A stretch of 6,604 bases of DNA from CAYTRS01 sp964440305 (GCA_964440305.1 CAYTRS010000032.1:1-6604), one strand, 5' to 3'; positions 1 to 5,605 are shown, counted from the first letter of the stretch. The notes: a model not told the origin generated them from the sequence alone. Program-made: numbers and translations.

Positions 1-669
1 GATAATTTCGGAAGTATTGTTTCTGGAATTGAAGAGGGAAGAAATATCTATCATACGATAAAAAGAGTCATTTCGTACTTATTCTCTACGAGTTTGGGAG
101 AGGTTTTAACCATTATTGGAGCAATTCTTCTGGGATTTCCTTTGCCGATTTTAGCCGCTCAAATCCTTTGGTTAAATTTGGTAACGGATGGATTTCTTGA
201 TATGGCTCTGGCAATGGAGCCGAAAGGAAATAATCTCTTAAAAAAGAAATTTAATCGTAAAAAATCGGGTTTAGTAGATAAGTTGATGGTTTTAAGAATG
301 CTTACAATGGCGTTTCCTATGGCTCTTGGAGTTCTTTTGCTTTTTGGTCAAAATTACGAGGCAGATTTGTATAAAGCGTGGACTATTTCCCTTACTACCC
401 TGGCAGTTTTTCAATGGTTTAATGCTTGGAATTGCCGAAGCCAAATAAATTCAATCTTTACTTCCAATCCGTTTTCCAATAAGTTTTTGTTCGGAGCAAC
501 GGGTATTGTTATCGGACTCCAATTGTTAGCGGTTTACAATCCGTTTTTTCAGAAAGTTTTGCGGACTGTTCCGCTGGATTGGAAAGACTGGCTTCTCATT
601 ATTGCTGTCGCATTCTCAATAATTGCAGTTGAGGAATTTAGAAAAGTTATATTTCGTAAGGTAGCGTAG
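1..669 (+). CDS. P2-type cation-transporting ATPase, C-terminal membrane half (5' end outside window)
   Basis: The frame is open from base 1 to the TAG at 667-669 (222 codons). Translation starts inside the conserved DNF-SIV-EEGR-IY segment that follows the hinge motif of P2-type ATPases, so the phosphorylation and nucleotide domains lie upstream of the window. An internal TTG at 94 could be read as a start but is only a codon within M5. Six membrane segments are visible (window residues): M5 about 28-45, M6 52-70, M7 97-116, M8 126-143 with the typical FNAWNCRS end, M9 161-178, M10 196-210. Ion-site residues E34 (M5) and N59, T62, D63 (LWLNLVTDG, M6) are kept. The position matching SERCA Asn768 is Ser31 (STSLGE). 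The family pumps Ca2+ or other cations across the cytoplasmic membrane using ATP. The substrate cannot be fixed from this half. No clear terminator follows it. Confidence 0.93.
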   Translation, partial: DNFGSIVSGIEEGRNIYHTIKRVISYLFSTSLGEVLTIIGAILLGFPLPILAAQILWLNLVTDGFLDMALAMEPKGNNLLKKKFNRKKSGLVDKLMVLRMLTMAFPMALGVLLLFGQNYEADLYKAWTISLTTLAVFQWFNAWNCRSQINSIFTSNPFSNKFLFGATGIVIGLQLLAVYNPFFQKVLRTVPLDWKDWLLIIAVAFSIIAVEEFRKVIFRKVA

Positions 670-718
670 CCGATAATGAATTAAATCCAGCTAATATCTC
701 ATTCTTATTTTTCTATGT

Positions 719-751
719 TTGCGCTATTTTCGCCTCATGATATAATATAAT
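719..751 (+). promoter_or_regulatory. Promoter for the 22-residue-repeat protein gene
   Basis: Two overlapping perfect TATAAT boxes (741-746 and 746-751) lie 26-30 bases before the ATG at 777. A weak -35 candidate, TTGCGC at 719-724, is 16 bp upstream of the first box. The predicted leader is about 20 bases, A-rich, and has no Shine-Dalgarno sequence. Confidence 0.55.
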
Positions 752-753
752 CA

Positions 754-766
754 GTTAATAATTAAC
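754..766. promoter_or_regulatory. Perfect palindrome GTTAATAATTAAC in the leader of the repeat-protein gene
   Basis: GTTAAT (754-759) and ATTAAC (761-766) are exact inverted repeats around one A at 760. The site sits directly downstream of the -10 boxes, about where transcription should begin, which is a classic place for a repressor operator. It is very AT-rich, so chance is possible, and the regulator is unknown. Confidence 0.35.
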
Positions 767-776
767 AAAAAAACAA

Positions 777-1304
777 ATGGAAGAGCTAATTAAAAAAGCA
801 ACTGACTCCGTAGTCGCTTCGCTGAAGGGAGTCGACAATATCTACGACACAATGTTTGATATTGTTAAAGGAAATGTGGTGGATTTGTTTAAAGGAGCTG
901 GGGATGTGGCGTCTTCCGGAACAGAAGCTGCATCAAAGATTGTGGCTAGTCTGATAAGCGGAGTTGTCGGAGTAGGAGGAGAAGTTGGAGAAGCTGCTAA
1001 AAAAATAGTCATGGGAACGATAAAAGGTGCTGCTGAATCTGGTAAGGATGCAGCTGGAATGATTAAGGATTCTGTACGGGGAGCTGTGAAGGGAACAAGT
1101 GAAGTCGGAGGAGACATTGGAAAAGCGGCCGTGGGAGCCGTTCAGGGCGCAGTACAGGCAGCTGGTGAAATTGGAGTAAGCACGGAAGATGCATTGCAGA
1201 AGGCAGTCTCCGGAGCGATTGAAAGCGCTGGAGAAATTGGAGAAAGCGCGGTTGAAACCGTAAAAAGCGCCTTGGAAGCTTCGGTGGAAGGTGCCAAGGA
1301 TGTC
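777..1304 (+). repeat. Eight tandem 66-bp coding units (22-residue repeats)
   Basis: Units start at 777, 843, 909, 975, 1041, 1107, 1173 and 1239, each exactly 66 bp. At DNA level they are diverged and recognisable mainly through the encoded pattern. Units 3 and 4 are the closest in one stretch (EAAxKIV), and units 6 and 7 share the end AGEIG. The absence of any indel across all eight units points to a structural constraint on the period. Confidence 0.8.
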
Positions 1305-1328
1305 ATAAGCGCTCCTTTTGAGAAATAA
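777..1328 (+). CDS. Gly/Ala-rich protein of eight 22-residue (double-hendecad) repeats
   Basis: I do not recognise a named family. The 183-residue product divides without gaps into eight 22-residue units from residue 1 to 176, plus a 7-residue tail ISAPFEK. Each unit has an aliphatic residue at position 12 (V x7, L x1), a hydrophobic residue at 16 (L, F, I, I, V, V, I, V), usually Gly at 18, usually V/I at 22, and Lys or acidic residues between. The period of 11 residues per three turns is that of amphipathic hendecad helices, as in apolipoproteins, synucleins, some LEA proteins and right-handed coiled coils. There is no signal peptide, Cys, Trp or His, and the only Pro is in the tail, so a long cytoplasmic helix that binds membrane or self-associates is likely (inference). 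A phasin- or LEA-like role is possible but unproven. The ATG at 777 is the only sensible start, because the repeats begin with it. The gene is flanked by its own promoter and terminator. Confidence 0.88.
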   Translation: MEELIKKATDSVVASLKGVDNIYDTMFDIVKGNVVDLFKGAGDVASSGTEAASKIVASLISGVVGVGGEVGEAAKKIVMGTIKGAAESGKDAAGMIKDSVRGAVKGTSEVGGDIGKAAVGAVQGAVQAAGEIGVSTEDALQKAVSGAIESAGEIGESAVETVKSALEASVEGAKDVISAPFEK

Positions 1329-1354
1329 AATTACAAAAAGCACTTCAAGTTTTT

Positions 1355-1383
1355 ACAAAAACACCTCAAAAAGGTGTTTTTGT
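1355..1383 (+). terminator. Intrinsic terminator of the repeat-protein gene
   Basis: The arms ACAAAAACACCT (1355-1366) and AGGTGTTTTTGT (1372-1383) form a 12-bp stem with loop CAAAA. The distal arm contains TTTTT (1377-1381) after the GGTG core, as in intrinsic terminators with an A-tract opposite the U-tract. The symmetry could let it work on both strands. Its last bases run straight into the next promoter. Confidence 0.75.
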
Positions 1384-1391
1384 GTTATAAT
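1383..1391 (+). promoter_or_regulatory. Extended -10 promoter for the Gmad2 protein gene
   Basis: TGTTATAAT (1383-1391) is a perfect extended -10 element (TG, one base, TATAAT), 26 bases before the ATG at 1418. No good -35 is seen at the right distance, which extended -10 promoters can tolerate. The TG of the element overlaps or touches the last paired bases of the preceding terminator hairpin. The leader is A-rich and has no Shine-Dalgarno sequence. Confidence 0.6.
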
Positions 1392-1417
1392 ACAGAAATA
1401 ATAGTTAAAACAAAAAA

Positions 1418-2638
1418 ATGGAAAATACAAATCCAATAATTCCCAACCCTGTGAATAATGATTCTGTGCCGGTTCCCAGCAAGAGAAGATCTGTGCTTAT
1501 AATATTCCTCTTTTCTGTTATAGTTATTGTCGGATCCCTGGCAGTGGTGAATTATTTAAGTAACTGGAAATGTGCAGATGGGGAGTGGATAAAGGACGGA
1601 TTTCCATTGAGCAGAAAGCCGAAAGGCGGATGCGAGATGATAAAAGAAACTAAATCAGCAACAGATTCCCAAAAAAATACCTCAGAAATGAGTTTGGAGA
1701 TTCCGGAAACCAAAAAGTTTGAAGCAAATGGGATTGAAATAACTTCGCTCAAAAGCGGAGACACGATCAATAGCCCGCTAATAATCAAAGGCCGGGCAAA
1801 GGGGATCTGGTATTTTGAAGGGAGTTTCCCGGTGAAAATTCTGGACGGAAACAGAAAGGTAATCGCTTGGAGTTACGCGAGTGCGGAAGGTGAATGGATG
1901 ACGGAAGATTGGGTGCCGTTCAGGTCGGAAATTAGGTTTGTAAGTCCCAACACTTCCGGTGGTTTTGTGCTGTTTGCTCAGGATGATCCTTCTGGCATGG
2001 CCAAGAGCGTATATGCGGTTTCCATTCCCGTGAAATTCGGTAAAAGTTCAGGAGAGGAAATAAGCGGATCTAATTTTTTGGAAGATAAGTGCGGGCACGA
2101 TCCCATGAATGATCCGATCCTGGGAGATTGCGGGGAAGACTGCAATACGGACAACTGGAAGATTTTCACCAGTAAAAAATATGGCTATTCTTTCCGCTAC
2201 CCGGCCGATTATGCCTTGAGCAATGATTGCAAAAATGATTCCTGCGTATCGGTGGAAGAAAACGGAGATTCCGTTTATATGAGCGGAGAACATGTCGTTG
2301 GCGATTGGCCGATACTTTACGTGAGACATCTCCAGAATGAGCATTATAATCCTCCGGCTCAAGCCGATATCCCCGGATGGATACAAAAAAAGTTTTCCTG
2401 GACCGAAAAATGCTTTCCGGATACGGAAAATATTTATTTGCCTGTGAAGGATGGGCAAATGCTTGGCGGCTTCAACATTTATTTTCCCAGATCTCCCCAA
2501 GCCCATTCAAGGCGGGAAATTTTTTATGAATATAAGGGGAAGATTTTCCAGATTGAAATGATAGACGTTGATTCGCCTCAAGCCCGCCAATTTTATAATA
2601 TCTGGCTTTCCGCATTTAGCGTTGAGGATGAAAACTGA
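1418..2638 (+). CDS. Membrane-anchored Gmad2 domain protein with C-terminal PsbP-like domain
   Basis: The product has 406 residues. A short Pro/Asn-rich cytoplasmic head ends in KRR at 22-24, followed by one membrane helix (about 26-47), so the rest should be outside (N-in, C-out). Next comes a two-Cys motif, C52 to C72, with a DGEWIKDG core that I recall from other CPR surface proteins. Residues about 105-206 match the Gmad2 immunoglobulin-like domain: SGDTINSPLIIKG, WYFEGSFPV, AEGEWMTEDWVPF and DDPSG. A linker with C225, C238 and C242 leads to a domain at about 246-402 opening with YGYSFRYP, resembling the PsbP-like fold often found in bacterial lipoproteins. Gmad2 was named from sporulation/germination proteins, but here a general cell-surface binding or stability role is more likely (inference). 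The ATG at 1418 follows an extended -10 promoter without a Shine-Dalgarno sequence. The neighbours downstream share the C-terminal YGF/YP motif. Confidence 0.9.
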   Translation: MENTNPIIPNPVNNDSVPVPSKRRSVLIIFLFSVIVIVGSLAVVNYLSNWKCADGEWIKDGFPLSRKPKGGCEMIKETKSATDSQKNTSEMSLEIPETKKFEANGIEITSLKSGDTINSPLIIKGRAKGIWYFEGSFPVKILDGNRKVIAWSYASAEGEWMTEDWVPFRSEIRFVSPNTSGGFVLFAQDDPSGMAKSVYAVSIPVKFGKSSGEEISGSNFLEDKCGHDPMNDPILGDCGEDCNTDNWKIFTSKKYGYSFRYPADYALSNDCKNDSCVSVEENGDSVYMSGEHVVGDWPILYVRHLQNEHYNPPAQADIPGWIQKKFSWTEKCFPDTENIYLPVKDGQMLGGFNIYFPRSPQAHSRREIFYEYKGKIFQIEMIDVDSPQARQFYNIWLSAFSVEDEN

Positions 2639-2676
2639 ACTTGACTATCCCAGTTTTATAATCTTAAATAATCTTT

Positions 2677-2715
2677 TCCGCCGCGCGCTTAAAAGAAGCC
2701 CCGGCGGATTTTTTT
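2677..2715 (+). terminator. Intrinsic terminator after the Gmad2 protein gene
   Basis: TCCGCCG (2677-2683) pairs with CGGCGGA (2702-2708), followed by seven T (2709-2715). The loop can extend the hairpin by pairing GCTT (2687-2690) with AAGC (2696-2699). The hairpin is 38 bases after the stop codon at 2638. Confidence 0.87.
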
Positions 2716-2797
2716 AAACCGCTCATATTTATCAAAAAAATTATTGCTAAAAGGCAAATATTATTGTAATCTGAAAAAGTTATTCCTACATTACGAA

Positions 2798-2803
2798 GAT
2801 AAT
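2798..2803 (+). promoter_or_regulatory. Possible -10 box for the first tail-protein gene
   Basis: GATAAT at 2798-2803 lies six bases before the ATG at 2810. If used, transcription would begin at or next to the start codon, giving a leaderless mRNA. No good -35 was found, so confidence is low. Confidence 0.3.
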
Positions 2804-2809
2804 TTTTTT

Positions 2810-3811
2810 ATGAGGAGAAAAGAGAAAGAAAAAATAATCAAAATAAAAACACAGTTACGCAGTTTTTTTTCCCGCAAAAAAGAGTTGCTAAAAGATGCGC
2901 TAACTTTAATATTGATTTTTGCGTTTTCAGCCTTGCTTGTATTGAATCACCGACAGCTTTTATCCAAAAAAGCGGAGGAAGCTCTGAAAACTCAACCGGT
3001 TGCTGAAAACTTAGCAAATCATGAAATTGAAGCCAAAAACGAGATTGAAAATGAAGCTGAAAATCCAATTATTAATACGAGATATTGGTATATGTATAAG
3101 AGCGATTGGTATGGATTTGAGCTGAAATATCCGGAAGATTGGAGCAAGCCGTTAATAAAAAGCGCCACAGGAAGCACTAAATGGGAATACCGTTATAAGT
3201 TCAGGAAAAGGAAATTAGGGCAGAATAATCCCTATCTAGGCTTTGACGTTGTTGTTTATAATGTAAGAAAAATAAAAGAACTTTCAAATACGGAAGAATT
3301 TCCAAAAATCAAGAGCTCAGAATTAAGAAAAGAAAATTTTTGTCAGGAAATCCCAGGACACCTTGCAGAAAACGAAAATTATCCAGCCGAACAGATATAT
3401 ATCGGGCAGGATGATGAATGCTATAACCCGGCTTATTTTTACACCCTTACTCGCGACGAATATATTTATAATATTGTTCCGATTTTGAATGTTGAAAATG
3501 GAGAAAAGGTTTCTTCCGAAGAGGAAATTATGGAAAAATTTCCTGAATTTATTTCCGTTTCTTCCACATTCAACTTGATTGACATCAAAAGGCCGGCAGT
3601 TGCCAAGCCAAAGTTGAAACCAAAAATCACTGCTCCCAAGCCATTAGCGGCTACTAAAAAAGACAGCCAGGGAAGGAGAATTTGCGCCAAGAAAAACGAC
3701 AAGCCTTCAAAAAGCGACAAAGAAAAGAAAAAGCATCTGGATATGGAATGCTGTCTTGATCCGGACGAATATCCGAACCCATGGTGCTACTATCCTCCCA
3801 AGAAGAAATAA
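2810..3811 (+). CDS. Membrane-anchored WYGFELKYP-domain protein with four-Cys tail, copy 1
   Basis: The product has 333 residues from ATG 2810. The frame is open back to a TTG at 2744, but the ATG gives a start matching the downstream paralogue and a normal Arg/Lys-rich N-terminus. Order: basic cytoplasmic head (1-25), membrane helix (about 26-45, N-in), acidic Glu/Asn-rich linker (50-90), extracytoplasmic domain opening with WYGFELKYP (100-108) and running through KWEYRYKFRK, PGHL, CYNPA and TLTRD to about 270, a Lys/Pro linker, then a Lys-rich tail with C292, C314, C315 and C326 and the motif LDMECCLDPDEYPNP. The opening motif resembles PsbP-like domains. Function is unknown. In the ungapped segment 100-151, 29 of 52 residues match the paralogue at 3855-4856 (eye count). 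No terminator separates the two, and the gap is 43 bases. A surface or envelope role is inferred from topology. Confidence 0.85.
   Translation: MRRKEKEKIIKIKTQLRSFFSRKKELLKDALTLILIFAFSALLVLNHRQLLSKKAEEALKTQPVAENLANHEIEAKNEIENEAENPIINTRYWYMYKSDWYGFELKYPEDWSKPLIKSATGSTKWEYRYKFRKRKLGQNNPYLGFDVVVYNVRKIKELSNTEEFPKIKSSELRKENFCQEIPGHLAENENYPAEQIYIGQDDECYNPAYFYTLTRDEYIYNIVPILNVENGEKVSSEEEIMEKFPEFISVSSTFNLIDIKRPAVAKPKLKPKITAPKPLAATKKDSQGRRICAKKNDKPSKSDKEKKKHLDMECCLDPDEYPNPWCYYPPKKK
3683..3780 (+). repeat. 98-bp identical block, copy 1 (tail of first paralogue)
   Basis: Base for base identical to 4701-4798. It encodes 32 codons plus two bases, from the first tail Cys to the last NP. Bases immediately on both sides differ (T at 3682 versus C at 4700; A at 3781 versus T at 4799), and nearby synonymous codons differ. 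Confidence 0.97.
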
Positions 3812-3839
3812 AATCAGGCTGGGCTAGTCAGACGTTTAT

Positions 3840-3845
3840 TATATT
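3840..3845 (+). promoter_or_regulatory. Possible -10 box for the second tail-protein gene
   Basis: TATATT at 3840-3845 ends nine bases before the ATG at 3855, with no Shine-Dalgarno sequence between. A leaderless or very short-leader transcript is possible. The gene may instead be read through from the upstream paralogue, as no terminator lies in the 43-base gap. Confidence 0.3.
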
Positions 3846-3854
3846 ATTTCCATT

Positions 3855-4856
3855 ATGGCAAAAGAAAAAATAGATAAAAATAAAAATCAATCAATATGCC
3901 AGGCCCTTCTTTGCAAAAAAAATTTGTTAAGGGATTTTATTATCTTGGCAATAGCAGCCGTTTTTTCTTATTTGGCTGTAATAAATAGCCGCCAATTTTC
4001 AAATAGTCAGGCAATTAAAAATAATAATGCTGAGATTCAATCTGTTTCAGATTTTGTTGCAGAACAGGAAATAGAAGAAGAGGAAATCGAAATTCCAGCT
4101 ATAGAGACTGCTGACTGGAAAAAATATCAAAATCAATGGTATGGTTTTGAACTAAAATATCCCGATGGCTGGGAAAATCCGGGATTTGAAAAAGCTGCGG
4201 CGGGTGCCAAGTGGGAATATAAATATAAATTCCGAAAGAAAGAAGCGGATAGCGCAAATTCTTACGTCGGTTTCGATGTTACTATTTATAATATTAGAAG
4301 CGTCAAAGAATTAACAAATACGCAGGAGTATCCTACTTTCAAATTCAAAATGAATGAAAATGAAACCTGCAGGTTCATTCCTGGCCACTTAAAAGAAGAC
4401 TCTGATTTTCCTGCCGAAGAAATATACATTCCTCCTGCCGATGATTGCTATAATCCTGCTTTCTTCTACAGCCTTACGCGGGATGCATACATATATAATA
4501 TTGCTCCAGTATTAAAAGAAGATTGGGAAATGCCGGTTGAATTGAAAAAAGATGCCATTTCCAATTTCCCGGAATTTTTTTCCGTGGCGTCCAGTTTTTA
4601 TCTGGTTGAAATAAAAAGGCCTGCCAAGCCGGCAACACCGAAAATAAACGCTCCTATGCCGGTAGCTGCCGTCAAAGTAGATTCTCTGGGAAGGCTGGTC
4701 TGCGCCAAGAAAAACGACAAGCCTTCAAAAAGCGACAAAGAAAAGAAAAAGCATCTGGATATGGAATGCTGTCTTGATCCGGACGAATATCCGAACCCTC
4801 ATTGCTATTATCCCTCGGAAAAATACGGAAAATTACTTGATAAGTTAAACAAGTGA
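3855..4856 (+). CDS. Membrane-anchored WYGFELKYP-domain protein with four-Cys tail, copy 2
   Basis: The product has 333 residues and is a tandem paralogue of the gene at 2810-3811. It has a Lys/Asn-rich cytoplasmic head with C15 and C20, a membrane helix (about 24-43), an acidic linker (EEEEIEI, about 72-80), then the domain opening at WYGFELKYP (95-103). Shared blocks follow: KWEYKYKFRK, GFDV-YN, IPGHL, CYNPA, LTRD and IYNI-P, then FPEF and IKRPA. The tail has C283, C305, C306 and C317. This copy continues 16 residues past the last Cys (ending in KLLDKLNK), against 7 in copy 1. The equal total length is chance, because the N-terminal part has compensating gaps. The ATG at 3855 has no Shine-Dalgarno sequence. 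Function is unknown. N-in/C-out topology places the domain and tail outside the cytoplasmic membrane. Stop is TGA at 4854-4856. Confidence 0.88.
   Translation: MAKEKIDKNKNQSICQALLCKKNLLRDFIILAIAAVFSYLAVINSRQFSNSQAIKNNNAEIQSVSDFVAEQEIEEEEIEIPAIETADWKKYQNQWYGFELKYPDGWENPGFEKAAAGAKWEYKYKFRKKEADSANSYVGFDVTIYNIRSVKELTNTQEYPTFKFKMNENETCRFIPGHLKEDSDFPAEEIYIPPADDCYNPAFFYSLTRDAYIYNIAPVLKEDWEMPVELKKDAISNFPEFFSVASSFYLVEIKRPAKPATPKINAPMPVAAVKVDSLGRLVCAKKNDKPSKSDKEKKKHLDMECCLDPDEYPNPHCYYPSEKYGKLLDKLNK
4701..4798 (+). repeat. 98-bp identical block, copy 2 (tail of second paralogue)
   Basis: Partner of 3683-3780 at a distance of 1018 bp, in the same orientation and reading phase. The exact match covers the region from the first tail Cys codon to the second base of the last Pro codon. 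Confidence 0.97.
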
Positions 4857-4948
4857 AAATACTCCGGTAAAATATTAAAAATCCTTCCATTTATTTGAAA
4901 TAAAAAGCTCTTTGAGAGAGTATTACTGCTAATGTAGGCATTAATTTT

Positions 4949-5212
4949 ATGATGGGAAATTATTTTGGCAACATAATGGGAGGATTCGGGTTCGGCTTCG
5001 GCTGGATATTTATGCTTGTTTTTTGGGGACTGATTATCTGGGCAGTTTTTGTTTTAGTGCGAAGAATTTCAGGGCAAGACTATTATTGCGGAAACGATAG
5101 TGGCAAGCATGGGCGCAAAGAAAACAGCGCCTTAGATATTTTAAAAGAGCGCTATGCGAAAGGGGAAATATCCAAGGGAGAGTTTGATAGGATAAAGAAG
5201 GATTTGGAATAA
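4949..5212 (+). CDS. Small SHOCT-domain membrane protein
   Basis: The product has 87 residues. A Gly/Phe-rich N-terminus leads into one membrane helix (about 15-38), then a basic stretch (VRRISG), a polar linker and a C-terminal SHOCT motif at about 60-86: LDILKERYAKGEISKGEFDRIKKDLE. SHOCT is a short oligomerisation motif commonly found at the C-terminus of small bacterial membrane proteins. The cytoplasmic side is likely for the SHOCT tail. Its task here is unknown. The start could be Met1 (4949) or Met2 (4952). No Shine-Dalgarno sequence precedes either, and the upstream bases are AT-rich. The 92-base gap before it holds no convincing terminator, so it may be co-transcribed with the tail-protein genes. 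A clear terminator follows. Confidence 0.88.
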   Translation: MMGNYFGNIMGGFGFGFGWIFMLVFWGLIIWAVFVLVRRISGQDYYCGNDSGKHGRKENSALDILKERYAKGEISKGEFDRIKKDLE

Positions 5213-5243
5213 TAGGTAATATAAATTAATAAAAAATTTCGTC

Positions 5244-5275
5244 AAAAATCCCCAAGGATTCTTTAGGGGGTTTTT
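5244..5275 (+). terminator. Intrinsic terminator after the SHOCT gene
   Basis: AAAAATCCCC (5244-5253) pairs with GGGGGTTTTT (5266-5275), with one T-G wobble. An inner AAG/CTT pairing is possible. The U-tract is the distal arm, opposite an A-tract, so it may also work on the other strand. It is 31 bases after the stop codon at 5212. Confidence 0.82.
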
Positions 5276-5370
5276 CGTCAAATTAAGCCTTAATGAAATT
5301 TTTTCGTCCATATTTGTATTATATTTCACGAATCGGGGAAAGTTTTTTAAAAAACATTATAACGGAAGAC

Positions 5371-5375
5371 GGGAG
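5371..5375 (+). promoter_or_regulatory. Shine-Dalgarno site (GGGAG) of the zinc-ribbon gene
   Basis: GGGAG lies eight bases before the ATG at 5384. It is the only convincing Shine-Dalgarno sequence in the window and supports that start. A TATAAC at 5358-5363 could be a -10 box but would leave a leader too short to include the site comfortably, so the promoter probably lies further upstream. Confidence 0.55.
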
Positions 5376-5383
5376 AAAAAAAT

Positions 5384-5593
5384 ATGAAAAAGAAAAATAG
5401 TTTGAGAAAAAAGGAATCGGCGGAAAGAAAAACCCGCTGTCCCGGTTGCGGAAGCGTAAACTTTAAGAATTTGGAAAATTCTTTCTATCGGAAAAGATGT
5501 CGAAATTGCGGTGTCTTCTATGACAGCATTATCGGAGAAAAACAGTTTAAACTATATCGGAATAGCAATAATTGCCTTTCCACCGGGCGCTAG
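5384..5593 (+). CDS. Zinc-ribbon mini-protein
   Basis: The product has 69 residues, is strongly basic (KKKNSLRKK at the start) and has no membrane segment. C19-P-G-C22 and C39-R-N-C42 form the two knuckles of a zinc ribbon, spaced 16 residues apart, with the typical CxxCG form in both. Such small ribbons bind one zinc ion and often contact nucleic acid or a protein partner. Nothing here fixes the partner. C64 near the end is outside the ribbon. The ATG at 5384 has a Shine-Dalgarno sequence eight bases upstream. The last two sense codons and the stop are part of the terminator hairpin. It is isolated between two terminators (5244-5275 and 5585-5605), so it probably forms its own transcription unit. 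Confidence 0.82.
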   Translation: MKKKNSLRKKESAERKTRCPGCGSVNFKNLENSFYRKRCRNCGVFYDSIIGEKQFKLYRNSNNCLSTGR

Positions 5594-5605
5594 GCGCCCT
5601 TTTTT
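5585..5605 (+). terminator. Intrinsic terminator overlapping the zinc-ribbon stop codon
   Basis: GGGCGC (5585-5590) pairs with GCGCCC (5594-5599) around a three-base loop that is exactly the TAG stop codon (5591-5593), followed by six T (5600-5605). The ascending arm encodes the last two residues, Gly68-Arg69. Confidence 0.88.

Noticed and set aside
94..96. TTG at 94 as the start of a small membrane protein
   Set aside because: The frame is open upstream to base 1, and the upstream residues match the conserved pre-M5 segment of P-type ATPases, so this is an internal codon.
842..1343. Two long open frames on the minus strand opposite the repeat-protein gene
   Set aside because: They mirror the biased Gly/Ala/Glu codons of the repeats. 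Their products are low-complexity Ser/Thr/Pro- or Phe/Ser-rich with no domain, and the + frame has promoter, repeat structure and terminator.
2744..2809. A longer start (TTG at 2744) for the first tail-protein gene
   Set aside because: The added 22 residues have no match in the paralogue. The ATG at 2810 restores the same N-terminal layout, and a -10-like box lies just before it.
3683..4798. The two 98-bp copies as ends of a mobile element or attachment sites
   Set aside because: They are in-frame parts of homologous genes with homologous flanks, and no transposase or integrase lies between them. Gene conversion explains them better.
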